Positions 20,398 through 31,579 are shown, numbered from the stretch's first letter. The stretch: 63,084 nt of DNA from an uncultured Thiohalocapsa sp. (GCF_913063425.1 NZ_CAJXYK010000036.1:1-63084), one strand, 5' to 3'. Program-made: numbers and translations. The notes: generated by a model from the letters alone, not told the origin.

Positions 20398-21421
20398 GGC
20401 GGCCTCCGTCGATGGTGGCGGGGGCGGCGGAGGTGGTGTTGGTCACCTGCACGATGCGCTTGGCGCGGGCGAGCAGCGGGATGCGCATGTTGCGGATGTA
20501 GGCGGCCAAAGCCGCTGGCCCGCCCTTGGTCTTGATGCCCTTGAGCGTGCCGGCCAGCTCCTTGAGCGGGGCCACCTCGGCCTGGGCGTTGTTGCTTGCG
20601 ATCTCCACCGCCCGCTTGCTCATGGTGATCTGCTGCTCGGCGTCGGCGCGGGCGGTGCTGATGTCCGCCGCCACCTGGTTGCGGGTGCTGTTGATGGCCG
20701 AGAGCGCTCGGTCCACCGCCGGCGGCGGGTCGATCTGGGTGATCAGCGCCGCGTCCAGCTCGATGCCGTAACGGGCGCCGGTGGCCCGGCACTGCTGTTC
20801 CATGTAGTCGTTCAGCAGCGGCAGGTTCTTGCGCAGGTCGTTGATGGAGACCCCCTCGGAGAGCTCTGCCGCCAGCTCCGGGCCGCCGCCCTCGGTGCCC
20901 GCCAGCTCGCCGCCGTCCACCAGGCTCTGGCCCTTCGGGTCCACGAAGTTGGCCACGCGCTCACGCAGCACCGAGACGAAGTAGCCCATGACGTGCTCCA
21001 GCGGGCTGTCCACGCCGAAGCAGTACGCATAGAAGTTGCTCTGGGCCACCCGCCAGCGCAGCTGGCCGTCGATGCCGGTGGTGAGGTTGTCTTTGGTGAC
21101 CGCCTCGATGGTGGACTGGCTCTTGGTGGGGTCCCAGGTGATGTCGATGGAGCGGGTGGCGATGTCCTCCACCACCGGCTTCTGCCAGGGCCACTTGAAG
21201 TGCCAGCCCGGGCCGAGGATCTTGAGCAGCGGATAGCGGTAGCGCCGGCGCTCGTCTTCGTTGAGGTTGGGGTCGTCCACGTATTGGTCGCGCAGGCGCT
21301 GGGCGCGGCCCAGGGAGACGAGCACCGCGCGCTCATTGGGCTTGACGACGAACCAGGCCCGGATCAGTACGGCGAAGCCGACGTACAGTGCGAGCCCGGT
21401 GAGAAAGGCCAGGACGGTCAT
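20387..21421 (-). CDS. SPFH/Band 7 domain membrane protein (first of pair)
   Basis: A 344-aa SPFH protein starting at MTVLAFLTGLALYVGF, which is a membrane anchor. The domain shows VVKPNERAVLVSLGRAQRL, LLKILGPGWHFKWPWQKP, and RSIDITWDPTKSQSTIEAVTKDNLT, followed by a long helical segment (INSTRNQVAADISTARADAEQQITMSKRAVEIA). An insertion near residues 90-190 around the second strand pair is longer than in HflC. Translationally coupled to the next SPFH gene by an 11-nt overlap. Function unknown; membrane microdomain or protease regulation is the family theme. Confidence 0.85.
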   Translation of the reverse strand: MTVLAFLTGLALYVGFAVLIRAWFVVKPNERAVLVSLGRAQRLRDQYVDDPNLNEDERRRYRYPLLKILGPGWHFKWPWQKPVVEDIATRSIDITWDPTKSQSTIEAVTKDNLTTGIDGQLRWRVAQSNFYAYCFGVDSPLEHVMGYFVSVLRERVANFVDPKGQSLVDGGELAGTEGGGPELAAELSEGVSINDLRKNLPLLNDYMEQQCRATGARYGIELDAALITQIDPPPAVDRALSAINSTRNQVAADISTARADAEQQITMSKRAVEIASNNAQAEVAPLKELAGTLKGIKTKGGPAALAAYIRNMRIPLLARAKRIVQVTNTTSAAPATIDGGRHAQ

Positions 21422-21584
21422 GCTGCACTCCGTTGTGTGGGCCGCGGTGGCCGCGGCATGCTCGTGGCGGGCCGATGGTAGCGCGGGAAACCGGCGCAAA
21501 CTGTGACGGGTGCGGCTGCCGGCTGCGGCCGATGGCTGCGTGCACGCGTCACTGTCCTACCCTGTCTCGCCGAGGCCGCCCGCC

Positions 21585-22199
21585 TCAGCCCCGGGCCTTG
21601 CGGGCGTTCACGTACTCCACGGCGGCACCGAAGACGCCGTGGCGGACCCGGCTCACGCCGGCATAGTCGATGGCCATGCGGTACCAGGCGGCGTCCTCGG
21701 CCCCCAGCACGTGTCCGAGCACGGCCCGTGTGACGCCGGCATGGCAGACGATGAGCAGGCGGTGCCCCGGCCAATGCGCGAGCTGGCGCTCATAGGCCCG
21801 GGCGATGCGCCGGCGAAAGTCCGCCAGCTGCTCGCCCCCCGGCGGGCGGTGGGCGACGGGGTCGCTGCGGAAGGCGTGGAAGGCGTCGGGCTCCGCCACC
21901 GCCACCTCGGTGGGCCGCCGGCCCTCCCAGGCGCCCATGCCGATCTCCCGCAGCTGCGGCTCCACGGCCAGGGGCAGGCCGAGATGCCCCGCCAGCTCCA
22001 CCGCAAAGGCATGGCAACGGCGCATGGGCGAGGTCACGATCTGCTGCCAGGGGGCCTTCCCCTCCGCCGCCGGCGCCACCGCCGGACGCATCTGCGCCCA
22101 GCCCGTGGTGCTCAGCGGATGGTCACAGCCGTTGCCGCGGATCATGCGCCCGCCCGCCGGCTCGCCGTGGCGGATCAGGTCGACGACGGTTTCCTGCAT
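21585..22199 (-). CDS. Histidine phosphatase superfamily protein (PGM/CobC-like)
   Basis: A 204-aa protein with the phosphohistidine motif RHGEP (LIRHGEP, His11), PLSTTGWAQ, the second catalytic block (VTSPMRRCHAFAVELA), the acid Glu in EIGMGAWEGR and the distal histidine in LLIVCHAGVTRAVLGHVLG. This is the broad-specificity phosphatase/CobC branch; it could be alpha-ribazole phosphatase or a sugar phosphatase, and no cobalamin genes are near to decide. The ATG at 22199 (MQETVVDLIRHGE) is preferred over the longer frame to 22265. Confidence 0.87.
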   Translation of the reverse strand: MQETVVDLIRHGEPAGGRMIRGNGCDHPLSTTGWAQMRPAVAPAAEGKAPWQQIVTSPMRRCHAFAVELAGHLGLPLAVEPQLREIGMGAWEGRRPTEVAVAEPDAFHAFRSDPVAHRPPGGEQLADFRRRIARAYERQLAHWPGHRLLIVCHAGVTRAVLGHVLGAEDAAWYRMAIDYAGVSRVRHGVFGAAVEYVNARKARG

Positions 22200-22325
22200 G
22201 GTGAGTATCGAGGGGCGAGGATCGGGGGCGTGGAAGCAGCTGCGACGGGGCGTATTGTCGGGCACGGATGGTCAAAGGGCCGCGGTTTCGCGACAATCGC
22301 GCTATTCAATCACAGGAGTCGCGTC

Positions 22326-22631
22326 ATGCGGCAGCAACAAAAGACCTACGCAGGACTGGACGACGACAGCTACGGCGGCATGACGCCCACGGGCAACATC
22401 GTCCGCGATGCCCAGGTGTTCGGCCTGATCCCGGAGGAAGAGACCTGCGCCGGCTGGTCCGTCGCCGCCATCCAGGACCTTTACGACAAGGTAAGCGACG
22501 CCTGGCGACCCTACGGGCACATGGTCTCGAACCTGCCCGATGACCTCCGCGAGCGCCACAAGCGCATCTACGATGTCGCCATCGCCCGTGCGCGCGAGCG
22601 CGGCTGGAGTCCGGACCTTTATCCGGACTGA
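22326..22631 (+). CDS. Small conserved hypothetical protein
   Basis: A 101-aa protein beginning MRQQQKTYAGLDDDSYGGMTPTGNIVRDAQVFGLIPEEE (positions 1-39, quoted in part), followed by TCAGWSVAAIQDLYDKVSDAWRPYG and a helical C-terminus. I recognise this as a conserved gammaproteobacterial type without assigned function. It is soluble, acidic at the N-terminus, and its gene lies 17 bp before the membrane hydrolase gene on the same strand. Confidence 0.72.
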   Translation: MRQQQKTYAGLDDDSYGGMTPTGNIVRDAQVFGLIPEEETCAGWSVAAIQDLYDKVSDAWRPYGHMVSNLPDDLRERHKRIYDVAIARARERGWSPDLYPD

Positions 22632-22648
22632 CCGGGCGCCGGGCAGCC

Positions 22649-23347
22649 TTGGCGAATTTCCGCACCCATCTCACCGGCGGCGCCGTGGTGGCGGCGGTTG
22701 CCGCCTTCGCGAGCTTCGGCGAAGGTCTCAGTAACGCGGCCGAGACCCAGGCACTCTTTGCGGTCGGTACCGCGGCGAGCCTGCTGCCGGATATCGACGC
22801 CGACGACTCCAGGCCGCTGCGTGCGGTGTTCGACATCGCGGGCCTGGTGCTGGGCTTCCTGCTGGCCTTTGCCTTTGCCGAGCGCCTTGGGGTGCTGGAG
22901 CTGGTGGGTATCTGGGCGGGCACCTGGGCGTTGGTGCGCTGGCCGCTGCGCTATGTGTTCGCGCGCTTCACGGTGCACCGGGGCATCTGGCATTCGCTGC
23001 TGATGGCGGGTGTGGCGGCGCTCGCGGCGGGCATTGCGGCGGAGCTCTGGCTCAAGCTCGGCGCCACCCTGGCGTGGCTGGTGGCGGGCTTCGTGCTGCT
23101 CGGCTATGTCACGCACCTGGTGCTGGACGAGATGGCGAGCGTGGACCTGTTGGGCCGGCAGGTGAAGCGCTCCTTCGGCACGGCGCTGAAGCCGCTGAGC
23201 CTCCGGTCCTGGCCTGCGTCCCTGCTGCTCGCGGGTCTCGCGGTGGCGCTGGCGGGGCTGGCGCCGGACCCGCAGCCGCTGTTCGCGCTGCTGGGCCGGG
23301 TCGGACTTGAGACCGAGCTGCTTGCCGCCCACTGGCCGCGGTGGTGA
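22649..23347 (+). CDS. YdjM-like membrane-bound metal-dependent hydrolase
   Basis: A 232-aa polytopic protein of the DUF457/YdjM family. Conserved polar residues in membrane context are the first His (FRTHLTGG), LLPDIDADDS, HRGIWHSLL and GYVTHLVLDEM, which form the putative metal site. In E. coli YdjM belongs to the SOS regulon; no LexA box is evident here. The start is TTG at 22649, giving MANFRTHLTGG, as expected for the family. Six or seven hydrophobic segments are visible. Confidence 0.8.
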   Translation: MANFRTHLTGGAVVAAVAAFASFGEGLSNAAETQALFAVGTAASLLPDIDADDSRPLRAVFDIAGLVLGFLLAFAFAERLGVLELVGIWAGTWALVRWPLRYVFARFTVHRGIWHSLLMAGVAALAAGIAAELWLKLGATLAWLVAGFVLLGYVTHLVLDEMASVDLLGRQVKRSFGTALKPLSLRSWPASLLLAGLAVALAGLAPDPQPLFALLGRVGLETELLAAHWPRW

Positions 23348-23523
23348 GCCGCGGCGGCGCCCGGCTGCCCGGAGCCGAGGTGGCTGCCCCCAAGGCAGCG
23401 GTGCGGCCCAGGGGCAGGCGCTCACCGGGCGTGGGTGACTGACATCCGCTCCCGATCCCCCCACCGTGCGGGCGGCGGCCGGTCGCCGGTCGTGCCCGTG
23501 CGACTGAGCATGACAATGAGCAT

Positions 23524-24009
23524 ATGAAAGGCAACCAACGCGTCCTGGCACATCTGCAACGACTCCTGAACGGGGAGCTGGCGGCGGCGGATCAGTTCCT
23601 GGTTCACGCACGGATGTTCGAGGACTGGGGCTACAGCGGGCTCGCCGCCCACACCGATGCCGGGCTGCAGGACAGCCGCCGGCACATCGACCTGCTGCTG
23701 CGGCGCATGCTGTTCCTCGGCAGCGCACCGGACCTGGCGCAGCGGGAGGTCATGTCCACCGCCACCGCCGTGCGCGAGATGCTGCGCAAGGACGTGGAGA
23801 TGCAGTACCGCCTGGTGGAGCACCTGCGCGTGGCCATGGCCTGCTGCATCGAGGAGCACGATTTCCAGACTCAGGCCCTGCTCGCCGAGATGCTCTGCGC
23901 CTGCGAGGAAACCCATGTCAATTGGCTGGAGCAGCAGCTCGCGCAGGTGGAGGCCATGGGGCTTGAGAATTATCTGGCGCGGCAGGTTGAAGGAAGGGCT
24001 GAGGGCTGA
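23524..24009 (+). CDS. Bacterioferritin-like protein lacking heme ligand and part of the ferroxidase site
   Basis: A 161-aa ferritin-fold protein that aligns without gaps to E. coli bacterioferritin through residue 124 (MKGNQRVLAHLQRLLNGEL, ARMFEDWG, C-terminal MGLENYLARQ). Of the six ferroxidase ligands, Glu18 and His54 and the C-terminal ExxH pair (Glu128, His131) are kept, but Glu51 is Ser and Glu94 is Gln. The axial heme ligand Met52 is Arg. It should therefore still assemble, but cannot bind heme in the usual way or oxidise iron at a normal diiron centre. Two-subunit bacterioferritins with one degenerate partner are known; no second copy lies in this window. Its stop codon falls inside a GGGCTGA repeat. 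Confidence 0.85.
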   Translation: MKGNQRVLAHLQRLLNGELAAADQFLVHARMFEDWGYSGLAAHTDAGLQDSRRHIDLLLRRMLFLGSAPDLAQREVMSTATAVREMLRKDVEMQYRLVEHLRVAMACCIEEHDFQTQALLAEMLCACEETHVNWLEQQLAQVEAMGLENYLARQVEGRAEG

Positions 24010-24011
24010 GT
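23994..24011. repeat. GGGCTGA heptamer repeat overlapping the bacterioferritin stop
   Basis: Two adjacent GGGCTGA units (23997-24010); the TGA of the second is the stop codon of the bacterioferritin-like gene. Same unit as the hairpin at 14531-14601 and the array at 45034-45066. Confidence 0.6.
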
Positions 24012-24088
24012 GGGCAGCTGTACGGTACGCTGCCTGCCCGGTCGCAGCCGGTTCGCATGCCGGCTTCGGGTTCACCCCGTGCTCGGGC

Positions 24089-26083
<1,995 letters not shown>

Positions 26084-26302
26084 GGGTCGGCGCGGCCTGA
26101 GCGCTCAGGATACCGCAGCCCCTGGGCCGCCGGGTGCCGCCGCCGTGCGCCGACTGCGAATCCACGTCGAATGCGCGGATGTGTGCCCTTATACTGACGA
26201 GTTCCGCGGCTCAGGTCGCCTGCTGTTGTCATCGCCCGTGTGCCCGGCACCGGGCAGCCCACACCGTCCCTGACGACTTCCCTGCAACGAGGCTCCACAC
26301 CC

Positions 26303-27316
26303 ATGGATCACGGCACCACCATCACCCAGTTCATCAGCGAAGAGCAGCGCAAGGCGCCCGGCGCCACCGGCGAGTTCACGGCGCTGCTGAACGACATCGT
26401 CACCGCCTGCAAGATGATCAGCAACCAGGTGAACCACGGCGCGCTGGTGGGCGCGCTCGGCAGCGCCGGCAGCGAGAACGTGCAGGGTGAGACGCAGAAG
26501 AAGCTGGATGTGCTCTCCAACGAGATGTTCATCCAGTGCAACGAATGGGCCGGCCACCTGGCGGCCATGGCCTCCGAGGAGATGGACGATGTCTATCAGA
26601 TTCCGGACCACTACCCGCGCGGCAAGTACCTCCTGACCTTCGACCCGCTGGACGGCTCCTCCAACATCGACGTCAATGTGTCGGTGGGCACCATCTTCAG
26701 CATCCTGCGCTGCCCGGGCGGTGTGGACAGGCCCACGGTGCGGGACTTCCTGCAGGCCGGCACCCAGCAGGTGGCGGCGGGCTATGCCCTCTACGGCCCC
26801 TCCACCATGATGGTGCTCACCACCGGCCAGGGCGTGAACGGCTTCACGCTGGACCAGAACATCGGCGAGTTCATCCTCACCCATCCGAACATGACCATCC
26901 CGGCGGACACCGCGGAGTTCGCCATCAACGCCTCCAATGGCCGCTTCTGGGAGGCGCCCATCAAGCGCTACGTGGACGAGTGCCTCGCCGGCAAGGAAGG
27001 CCCGCGGGAGAAGGACTTCAACATGCGCTGGATCGCGTCCATGGTGGCCGAGGTGCATCGCATCCTCACGCGCGGCGGTGTCTTCATGTACCCGATGGAC
27101 GCCAAGATGGCCGCCAAGGGCCAGGGCGGCAAGCTGCGGCTGCTCTACGAAGCCAACCCCATGAGCTACGTTGTGGAGCAGGCCGGCGGCGGCTCCATCA
27201 CCGGCACCCAGCGCATCATGGACCTCCAGCCCGAGGACCTGCACCAACGCGTGCCCGTCATCCTGGGCTCCCGCAACGAGGTGGAGCGCATCCAGGGCTA
27301 CCACAGCGAGGGCTGA
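26303..27316 (+). CDS. fbp: Class I fructose-1,6-bisphosphatase
   Basis: Hydrolyses fructose-1,6-bisphosphate, needed for gluconeogenesis and for the Calvin cycle in an autotroph. The 337-aa protein begins [15 protein letters not shown] and shows the metal motif [12 protein letters not shown], the EEMDD region, and PMDAK and [14 protein letters not shown] near the active site. Length and motifs are those of the tetrameric class I enzyme. The start at 26303 is the family start. A palindromic repeat lies about 110 bp downstream. Confidence 0.96.
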   Translation: MDHGTTITQFISEEQRKAPGATGEFTALLNDIVTACKMISNQVNHGALVGALGSAGSENVQGETQKKLDVLSNEMFIQCNEWAGHLAAMASEEMDDVYQIPDHYPRGKYLLTFDPLDGSSNIDVNVSVGTIFSILRCPGGVDRPTVRDFLQAGTQQVAAGYALYGPSTMMVLTTGQGVNGFTLDQNIGEFILTHPNMTIPADTAEFAINASNGRFWEAPIKRYVDECLAGKEGPREKDFNMRWIASMVAEVHRILTRGGVFMYPMDAKMAAKGQGGKLRLLYEANPMSYVVEQAGGGSITGTQRIMDLQPEDLHQRVPVILGSRNEVERIQGYHSEG

Positions 27317-27429
27317 GCCCCTGCTGGAAGCGCCGGCGTCCCCACCGGCAACGGGGGCAGCCGGCGTGCCCAATCCGGCGTGCCCAATCCGGGGTGCCCA
27401 AGCATCGCAGGCCAGCCCCTCCTGGGTAC

Positions 27430-27473
27430 GCCGACTTCAGTCGGCACCCTGGGGCAGGCCGACTTCAGTCCGC
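27430..27473. repeat. Two REP-like palindromes downstream of fbp
   Basis: GCCGACTTCAGTCGGC at 27430-27445 and an imperfect copy with one inserted C at 27458-27473. The arms are identical to those at 19311 and 50941. Just upstream (about 27363-27402) the phrase GTGCCCAATCCG recurs with small changes as a short direct repeat. Confidence 0.8.
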
Positions 27474-27541
27474 CGATGACGAAGTGATCGCCTGGCTCCT
27501 TTTTTTCTGCGGCGCTGCGCTCGGTTGTCGTCGCGATCTTC

Positions 27542-27724
27542 CTACGGCGGCCCGCCCGCGTCGGTCTCCCCGCCGAGCATGTAGTCCAGATCCAGCTCGA
27601 TTGCCTCGAACGGCGGCACCCGCGCCCGGCGCTGGTCCTTGAGCGTCGCCACCACCCGCCACTCGTCGCCATCCAGCGCGTGCGCGACCAGTATCCGATC
27701 CTCCGGCCAGCTGTGCCCGTGCAT
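27542..27724 (-). pseudogene. Remnant of a Uma2-like endonuclease-family gene
   Basis: A 60-codon open frame (MHGHSWPEDRILVAHALDG...) whose last part, EWRVVATLKDQRRARVPPFEAIELDLDYML, resembles the C-terminal strand-helix end of the Uma2 (DUF820) family. The N-terminal catalytic domain of about 130 residues is missing upstream, so it is read as a truncated relic. The similarity is from pattern only and could be wrong; the alternative is a short unknown protein. Confidence 0.35.
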
Positions 27725-27781
27725 GATGAGCGCGTGTCATCGGCCGGCGCACAATCTCGCCGCCGATGGCGGCTGCGCAAC

Positions 27782-28624
27782 CTAATGCACGGCCGGGCCG
27801 CTCTGGGCCGGTGCTGAGAGCTTGCCCCACAGCTCCCAGGGCCGGCCCATGACGCCGATGAGCGCCCGGCTGTAGGCGAGGGCGGTGAGGAAGGTGAAGC
27901 CCACCAGGGTGCTGTAGCCGACCCAGAGCATCACGGACTGGGTCGGGTCATTCGCGACCCGGGCGCCGTTCTGCACGGCCCAGATGGCAATGGCCTGGCC
28001 GGTGACGAAGATGCGGGTGGCGGTCTCGATGACCCCGCAGGCGGCGTCCGGCACCGTGAGGTTGTAGGTGACCACCTCCTGCCAGCGCATGCCCGTGTAG
28101 TCCGCGGGCGGGTAGAGCACCAGCGACATCACGGCCTCCAGCCACAGCACCAGCAGGCTGATCCAGACGGCCCATTGCCGGGCCATGGCGAAGCGATAGG
28201 CGCTGCGCACCTCGGTGCCCAGCCCCCGGGCGAGCCTGGGGATGAGCAATGTCAGCAGCAGCAGGTCCGCAAACAGCAGGGACCACTGCTGGGGTGCGAA
28301 GGTGAGCGCGCTCGCCAGCAGCACCACCGCCAGCAGCACGGCGACGAGGCTGTCCCGGAAATTGATGAGCAGGCCGTTGTAGGCGAGGCGCAGCAGGCGG
28401 CCCTCGTGCTGCGTCGTTTCATTGAACAGCGCGCGCCGATGCAGGTGCGAGCGCTCGCTGCCGGCGACGAACACGGCGCCCGCCACCAGCGCCAGCACCC
28501 CGGCGCTGACGCCGCAGCCGGCACGGTAGGCATTGAAGACCCACACCAGGAGCGTGAGCCAGACAATGGACATGGTCAGCAGCCGCATGATGATGGCGTA
28601 GGACATGAAGCTCGGTCTTGGCAT
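27782..28624 (-). CDS. Polytopic membrane protein of unknown function
   Basis: A 280-aa protein with about seven hydrophobic segments, for example LTMSIVWLTLLVWVF, VLALVAGAVFVAG, LVAVLLAVVLLASAL, LLFADLLLLTLLI and AVWISLLVLWLEAVMSLVL. Between the second and third segments lies a basic loop (GSERSHLHRRALFNETTQHEGRLLR, quoted in part). I do not recognise a family or catalytic residues. The ATG at 28624 is followed within six codons by another (MPRPSFM), so the exact start is open. Confidence 0.6.
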   Translation of the reverse strand: MPRPSFMSYAIIMRLLTMSIVWLTLLVWVFNAYRAGCGVSAGVLALVAGAVFVAGSERSHLHRRALFNETTQHEGRLLRLAYNGLLINFRDSLVAVLLAVVLLASALTFAPQQWSLLFADLLLLTLLIPRLARGLGTEVRSAYRFAMARQWAVWISLLVLWLEAVMSLVLYPPADYTGMRWQEVVTYNLTVPDAACGVIETATRIFVTGQAIAIWAVQNGARVANDPTQSVMLWVGYSTLVGFTFLTALAYSRALIGVMGRPWELWGKLSAPAQSGPAVH

Positions 28625-28796
28625 GTCGGCTGGCCCCTGTGCGTGCGGCGTTGGTTTTTGTCCGTGCGACGACTGTTGTTGTGTCCGACCGGATTCTAAC
28701 GACTCGCGCTGAAGCGTGACTGCGACTCAGTTGGCTGCATCGGCGCCGGCGTTGTGTCTCGCCGCCGCCGGTGTCGGTGGGTTTCTTCACAACCTC

Positions 28797-30104
28797 TCAG
28801 TCCTGTGGCTTGGTGCCCGGCTCCAGCATGGCTGCCACCAGGCTCAGGTCCGCGCCGCCGTGCGCGGCGTCGATGTCCATGTTCGGGTCTGCGGCAGGCT
28901 CGCCCAAGCTCGGGGGCGGATAGACGCAGTTGCCGCCGCTGCGCTTGGCCTCGAACAGGGCGAGATCCGCATTGGCCAGCAGCGTCGCCTGGGTGTCGCC
29001 GCGGTGGCCGAGGGCAGCGATGCCGGCGGAGCAGGTCATGGGCACGGCGATGTCCGGCTGCTCGCCGCGGTCCAGGCTGGCCACCGCGGCGCGGATGGAC
29101 TCCGCCGTGGCTGCGGCCTGGCCGATGGCAGTCTCCGGCAACAGCAGGGCGAACTCGTCGTCGCCGAAGCGCGCGAAGGTGTCGTTGCCGCGGGAGCAGG
29201 ACTCGACGATCTCCGCCATCGCCACCAGGGCGGCGTCGCCGGCGCCGCGACCGTAGCTGTCGTTGATGGCACCCAGATGGTCGATGTCCAGCAGGATCAC
29301 ACTGAGCGGCAGGCGATTCGGCTTGTGGAACTGAAGCTCCACCTCCAGCCGCACCGTGAAGGCGCGGCGGTTGTAGGTGCCGGTGAGGCTGTCGCGGTCG
29401 GCGAGGTTGCTGAGGCGGCGGCTGACACGGGAGTGGTCACTCTCCGCGCGAATGAAGTCCAGCAGCGGGAAGCACAGCGCCTGGGCCAGCGCGCAGACCA
29501 GGTTCACCAGGAGGGCCGTGTAGACCAGCTGCTCCAGGAACGCCTCCGGCACCCGCTCGGGCACGACGCTGGCATACAGCAGCACGCCGGTGCGGGCGAT
29601 GAACACGGCGCCGATCAGGACATTGGCGCCGATGATGGCGCCCACCACGCTGCCGCGGGGATAGCTGTAGCGGCTGAAGATCCAGGCCGTGCCCAGGTAC
29701 ATGGCCCCGTTGAGACTGGAGGTGAGCGCCCCGGGGATGATGGCGTGGTGCATGGTCTCCGCCAGCACAAAGAACAGGGTCACCACGATGGGTGAGGCGA
29801 AAATCAGCGCGAAGCCTATCCCCGGCAGGCGCAGGAACTCCAGCGACGCACAGATCAGCATCACCGGCAGCAGCAGCAGGAAGAGGCTCGACAGCGGTAC
29901 CGTCACCCAGCTCACGCCGATGACGTGCTCGGCCGCAGCCAGCGCCCAGCCCACCGCGAAGGCCAGATTGCCGGCGGCGAGCCAGACATAGGCCAGCTCC
30001 TGGCGGATCCGGTGTGCCAGCGCCATGAACAGGCCTGTCACCGTGAACACCCCGATGGCGGTGAGCATCAGGGTGTTCGGGTCGATGACGGAAAAGGGAT
30101 ACAT
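28797..30104 (-). CDS. Membrane-bound GGDEF-domain protein with degenerate active site
   Basis: A 435-aa protein: about seven N-terminal transmembrane helices form a sensor region, followed by a GGDEF domain. The start at 30104 (MYPFSVIDPNTL) is preferred over a long basic leader reaching 30257. The domain keeps the fold landmarks (LADRDSLTGTYNRRAF, DIDHLGAINDSYGRGAGD) and an RxxD inhibitory site (RGND) five residues before the catalytic loop. The loop itself reads RFGDDEF instead of RYGGDEF, and GH of the NDxxGHxxGD motif is GR. It may therefore be a weak cyclase or a c-di-GMP sensor. The C-terminal tail after NCVYPPP is low-complexity. Confidence 0.85.
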   Translation of the reverse strand: MYPFSVIDPNTLMLTAIGVFTVTGLFMALAHRIRQELAYVWLAAGNLAFAVGWALAAAEHVIGVSWVTVPLSSLFLLLLPVMLICASLEFLRLPGIGFALIFASPIVVTLFFVLAETMHHAIIPGALTSSLNGAMYLGTAWIFSRYSYPRGSVVGAIIGANVLIGAVFIARTGVLLYASVVPERVPEAFLEQLVYTALLVNLVCALAQALCFPLLDFIRAESDHSRVSRRLSNLADRDSLTGTYNRRAFTVRLEVELQFHKPNRLPLSVILLDIDHLGAINDSYGRGAGDAALVAMAEIVESCSRGNDTFARFGDDEFALLLPETAIGQAAATAESIRAAVASLDRGEQPDIAVPMTCSAGIAALGHRGDTQATLLANADLALFEAKRSGGNCVYPPPSLGEPAADPNMDIDAAHGGADLSLVAAMLEPGTKPQD

Positions 30105-30328
30105 GCGTCCGGCGGTCGTCTTGTTGTGCCGTAGCCGGCGGCGGGGTCGCGAGCCGGAGCCCGGCGGCCTCAACCAGGCAGGTTCTTCCTGTGGGCAGGC
30201 GGCTGTCGGCGTCCCGCCGCGGCGTCTCCGCAATGCCCCTACCCCGAGTTGGCGCATTGCAGACCCGGATTAGGCTATCCGTCAAGAAACTATAGGCAAT
30301 ATCCGCGAGTCCACCGGTTACTTATCCG

Positions 30329-31579
30329 TCATTCTGCGCGCAGGTTCTCGATGTTGTCGAACAAGTAGAACCGTTGCGCGAGGATGGGCTCGCCGAACAG
30401 GCTCACCTCCATCTGCAGCGTGACGCCGTGCCTGCTGATGCCCATGAGCTTACCGGCGTGGCGCCCGCCCTTGACGTCGGTGACCACGACGTCCCGGTCC
30501 AGTAGATCCCGATAGCGCGCCATGGGGCTGTCCGGGCGCCGTTGTGAGCGCGCCGACAGCGTGGTGTGCTCCTGCACCGGCGGTGCGGAGGCCGCGCCCG
30601 GTGCTCCCGGTGGTGGTGATTGTGCCGCCATGCCTGCGGCGGGCGGGGCCACCGAGGATCCGCGCATGGGCATCCCGGTCGTGGCGCCGTCCGCGGGCTT
30701 CGTCGCTGGCTCGGCTGCGAGGTCCGATGCGGGTGCCGGCGGGAGCCGCGTTGCGCCACCACCCGGCGTCTCGCCCAGCCACCAGAAGGCGATGGGGCCC
30801 TCGTTTCCCGTTGCATCGGCGTCTTCGGGTGCATCTGCGCTGGATATCTCGGTGCCGGCCGAGGCCCCTGCGTCCGCCTCCGGCCCAGAACTGGATGCTG
30901 CACTCATGCTTGGCGGTGGCGCGCCCCAGCCGCCGGCGGCGAGCTGTGGGCGCAGCGTCATGCGCGTCTGCAAGGCCCAGCCGCCGGCGACCAAGGCGAA
31001 TACCAGCGACAGCGCGGTGAGGGCCGATCCGCCGCTGCCGCGTACCACGAAGCGACGCCACAACAGCACCACCCCCAGTGCGAAGAGTGTGGATGAGCCC
31101 GTGAGCAGCCAGCTCGCCACGGAGCCCGGCTGAAAGTGGGCCTGGATCTCCAGGTAGCCGGCATAGCTCAGGGCGCAGATGCCGAGGATGCCGAAGAGCT
31201 GTTGGTGAGGATGGGCAAAGAACCCGCGCTTAGGCCCGCGCCCCTGCGCAGCAGCGCCGCCCCCGACCTGCCCGACCTGCGCAGCCGGCCTGGCTGCGGC
31301 GGGCGGCGGTGCGGAGAAGGTCGCCGCCGGCAGCTGCTCCAGCTCCGCAGAAACGCCGGCGATGGCCACCGCCGCGTCCACGTCACCGGCCTGTGCCGCC
31401 GTCTGTGCCAGGCTGTTGGCAATGGCCATCGCCTGGGCGTGCTCGAGATGGGGCGCCCGGCCGTCGCGCACGGCCTCCAGCGCGCGCAGCAGGGGGGTCA
31501 TCAGCACAGCAATGTCTTCTTGGCTGCGCTGCTCGATCTGCTTGAGCTCGCCGAGGATGGCGGCGACGGAAGCGGGCAT
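30329..31579 (-). CDS. Membrane protein with C-terminal Sm-like domain pattern
   Basis: A 416-aa protein of unusual build. Residues 1-80 are helical and soluble; two hydrophobic helices (LFGILGICALSYAGYLEI and SWLLTGSSTLFALGVVLLW) and a third (ALTALSLVFALVAGGWAL) follow. A long low-complexity stretch rich in Ala, Pro, Gly and Ser spans roughly 210-350. The last 65 residues (ARYRDLLDRDVVVTDVKGG, KLMGISRHGVTLQMEV, ILAQRFYLFDNIENLR) alternate strands like an Sm/LSm or SH3 barrel. I know no named family for the whole. The gene is preceded by a 680-bp gap and diverges from queC. Confidence 0.6.
   Translation of the reverse strand: MPASVAAILGELKQIEQRSQEDIAVLMTPLLRALEAVRDGRAPHLEHAQAMAIANSLAQTAAQAGDVDAAVAIAGVSAELEQLPAATFSAPPPAAARPAAQVGQVGGGAAAQGRGPKRGFFAHPHQQLFGILGICALSYAGYLEIQAHFQPGSVASWLLTGSSTLFALGVVLLWRRFVVRGSGGSALTALSLVFALVAGGWALQTRMTLRPQLAAGGWGAPPPSMSAASSSGPEADAGASAGTEISSADAPEDADATGNEGPIAFWWLGETPGGGATRLPPAPASDLAAEPATKPADGATTGMPMRGSSVAPPAAGMAAQSPPPGAPGAASAPPVQEHTTLSARSQRRPDSPMARYRDLLDRDVVVTDVKGGRHAGKLMGISRHGVTLQMEVSLFGEPILAQRFYLFDNIENLRAE

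Noticed and set aside
19423-21421. hflK/hflC pair
   Set aside because: Both are SPFH proteins, but the HflK Gly-rich N-terminus is missing, insertions differ, and no hflX/purA/hfq context exists.
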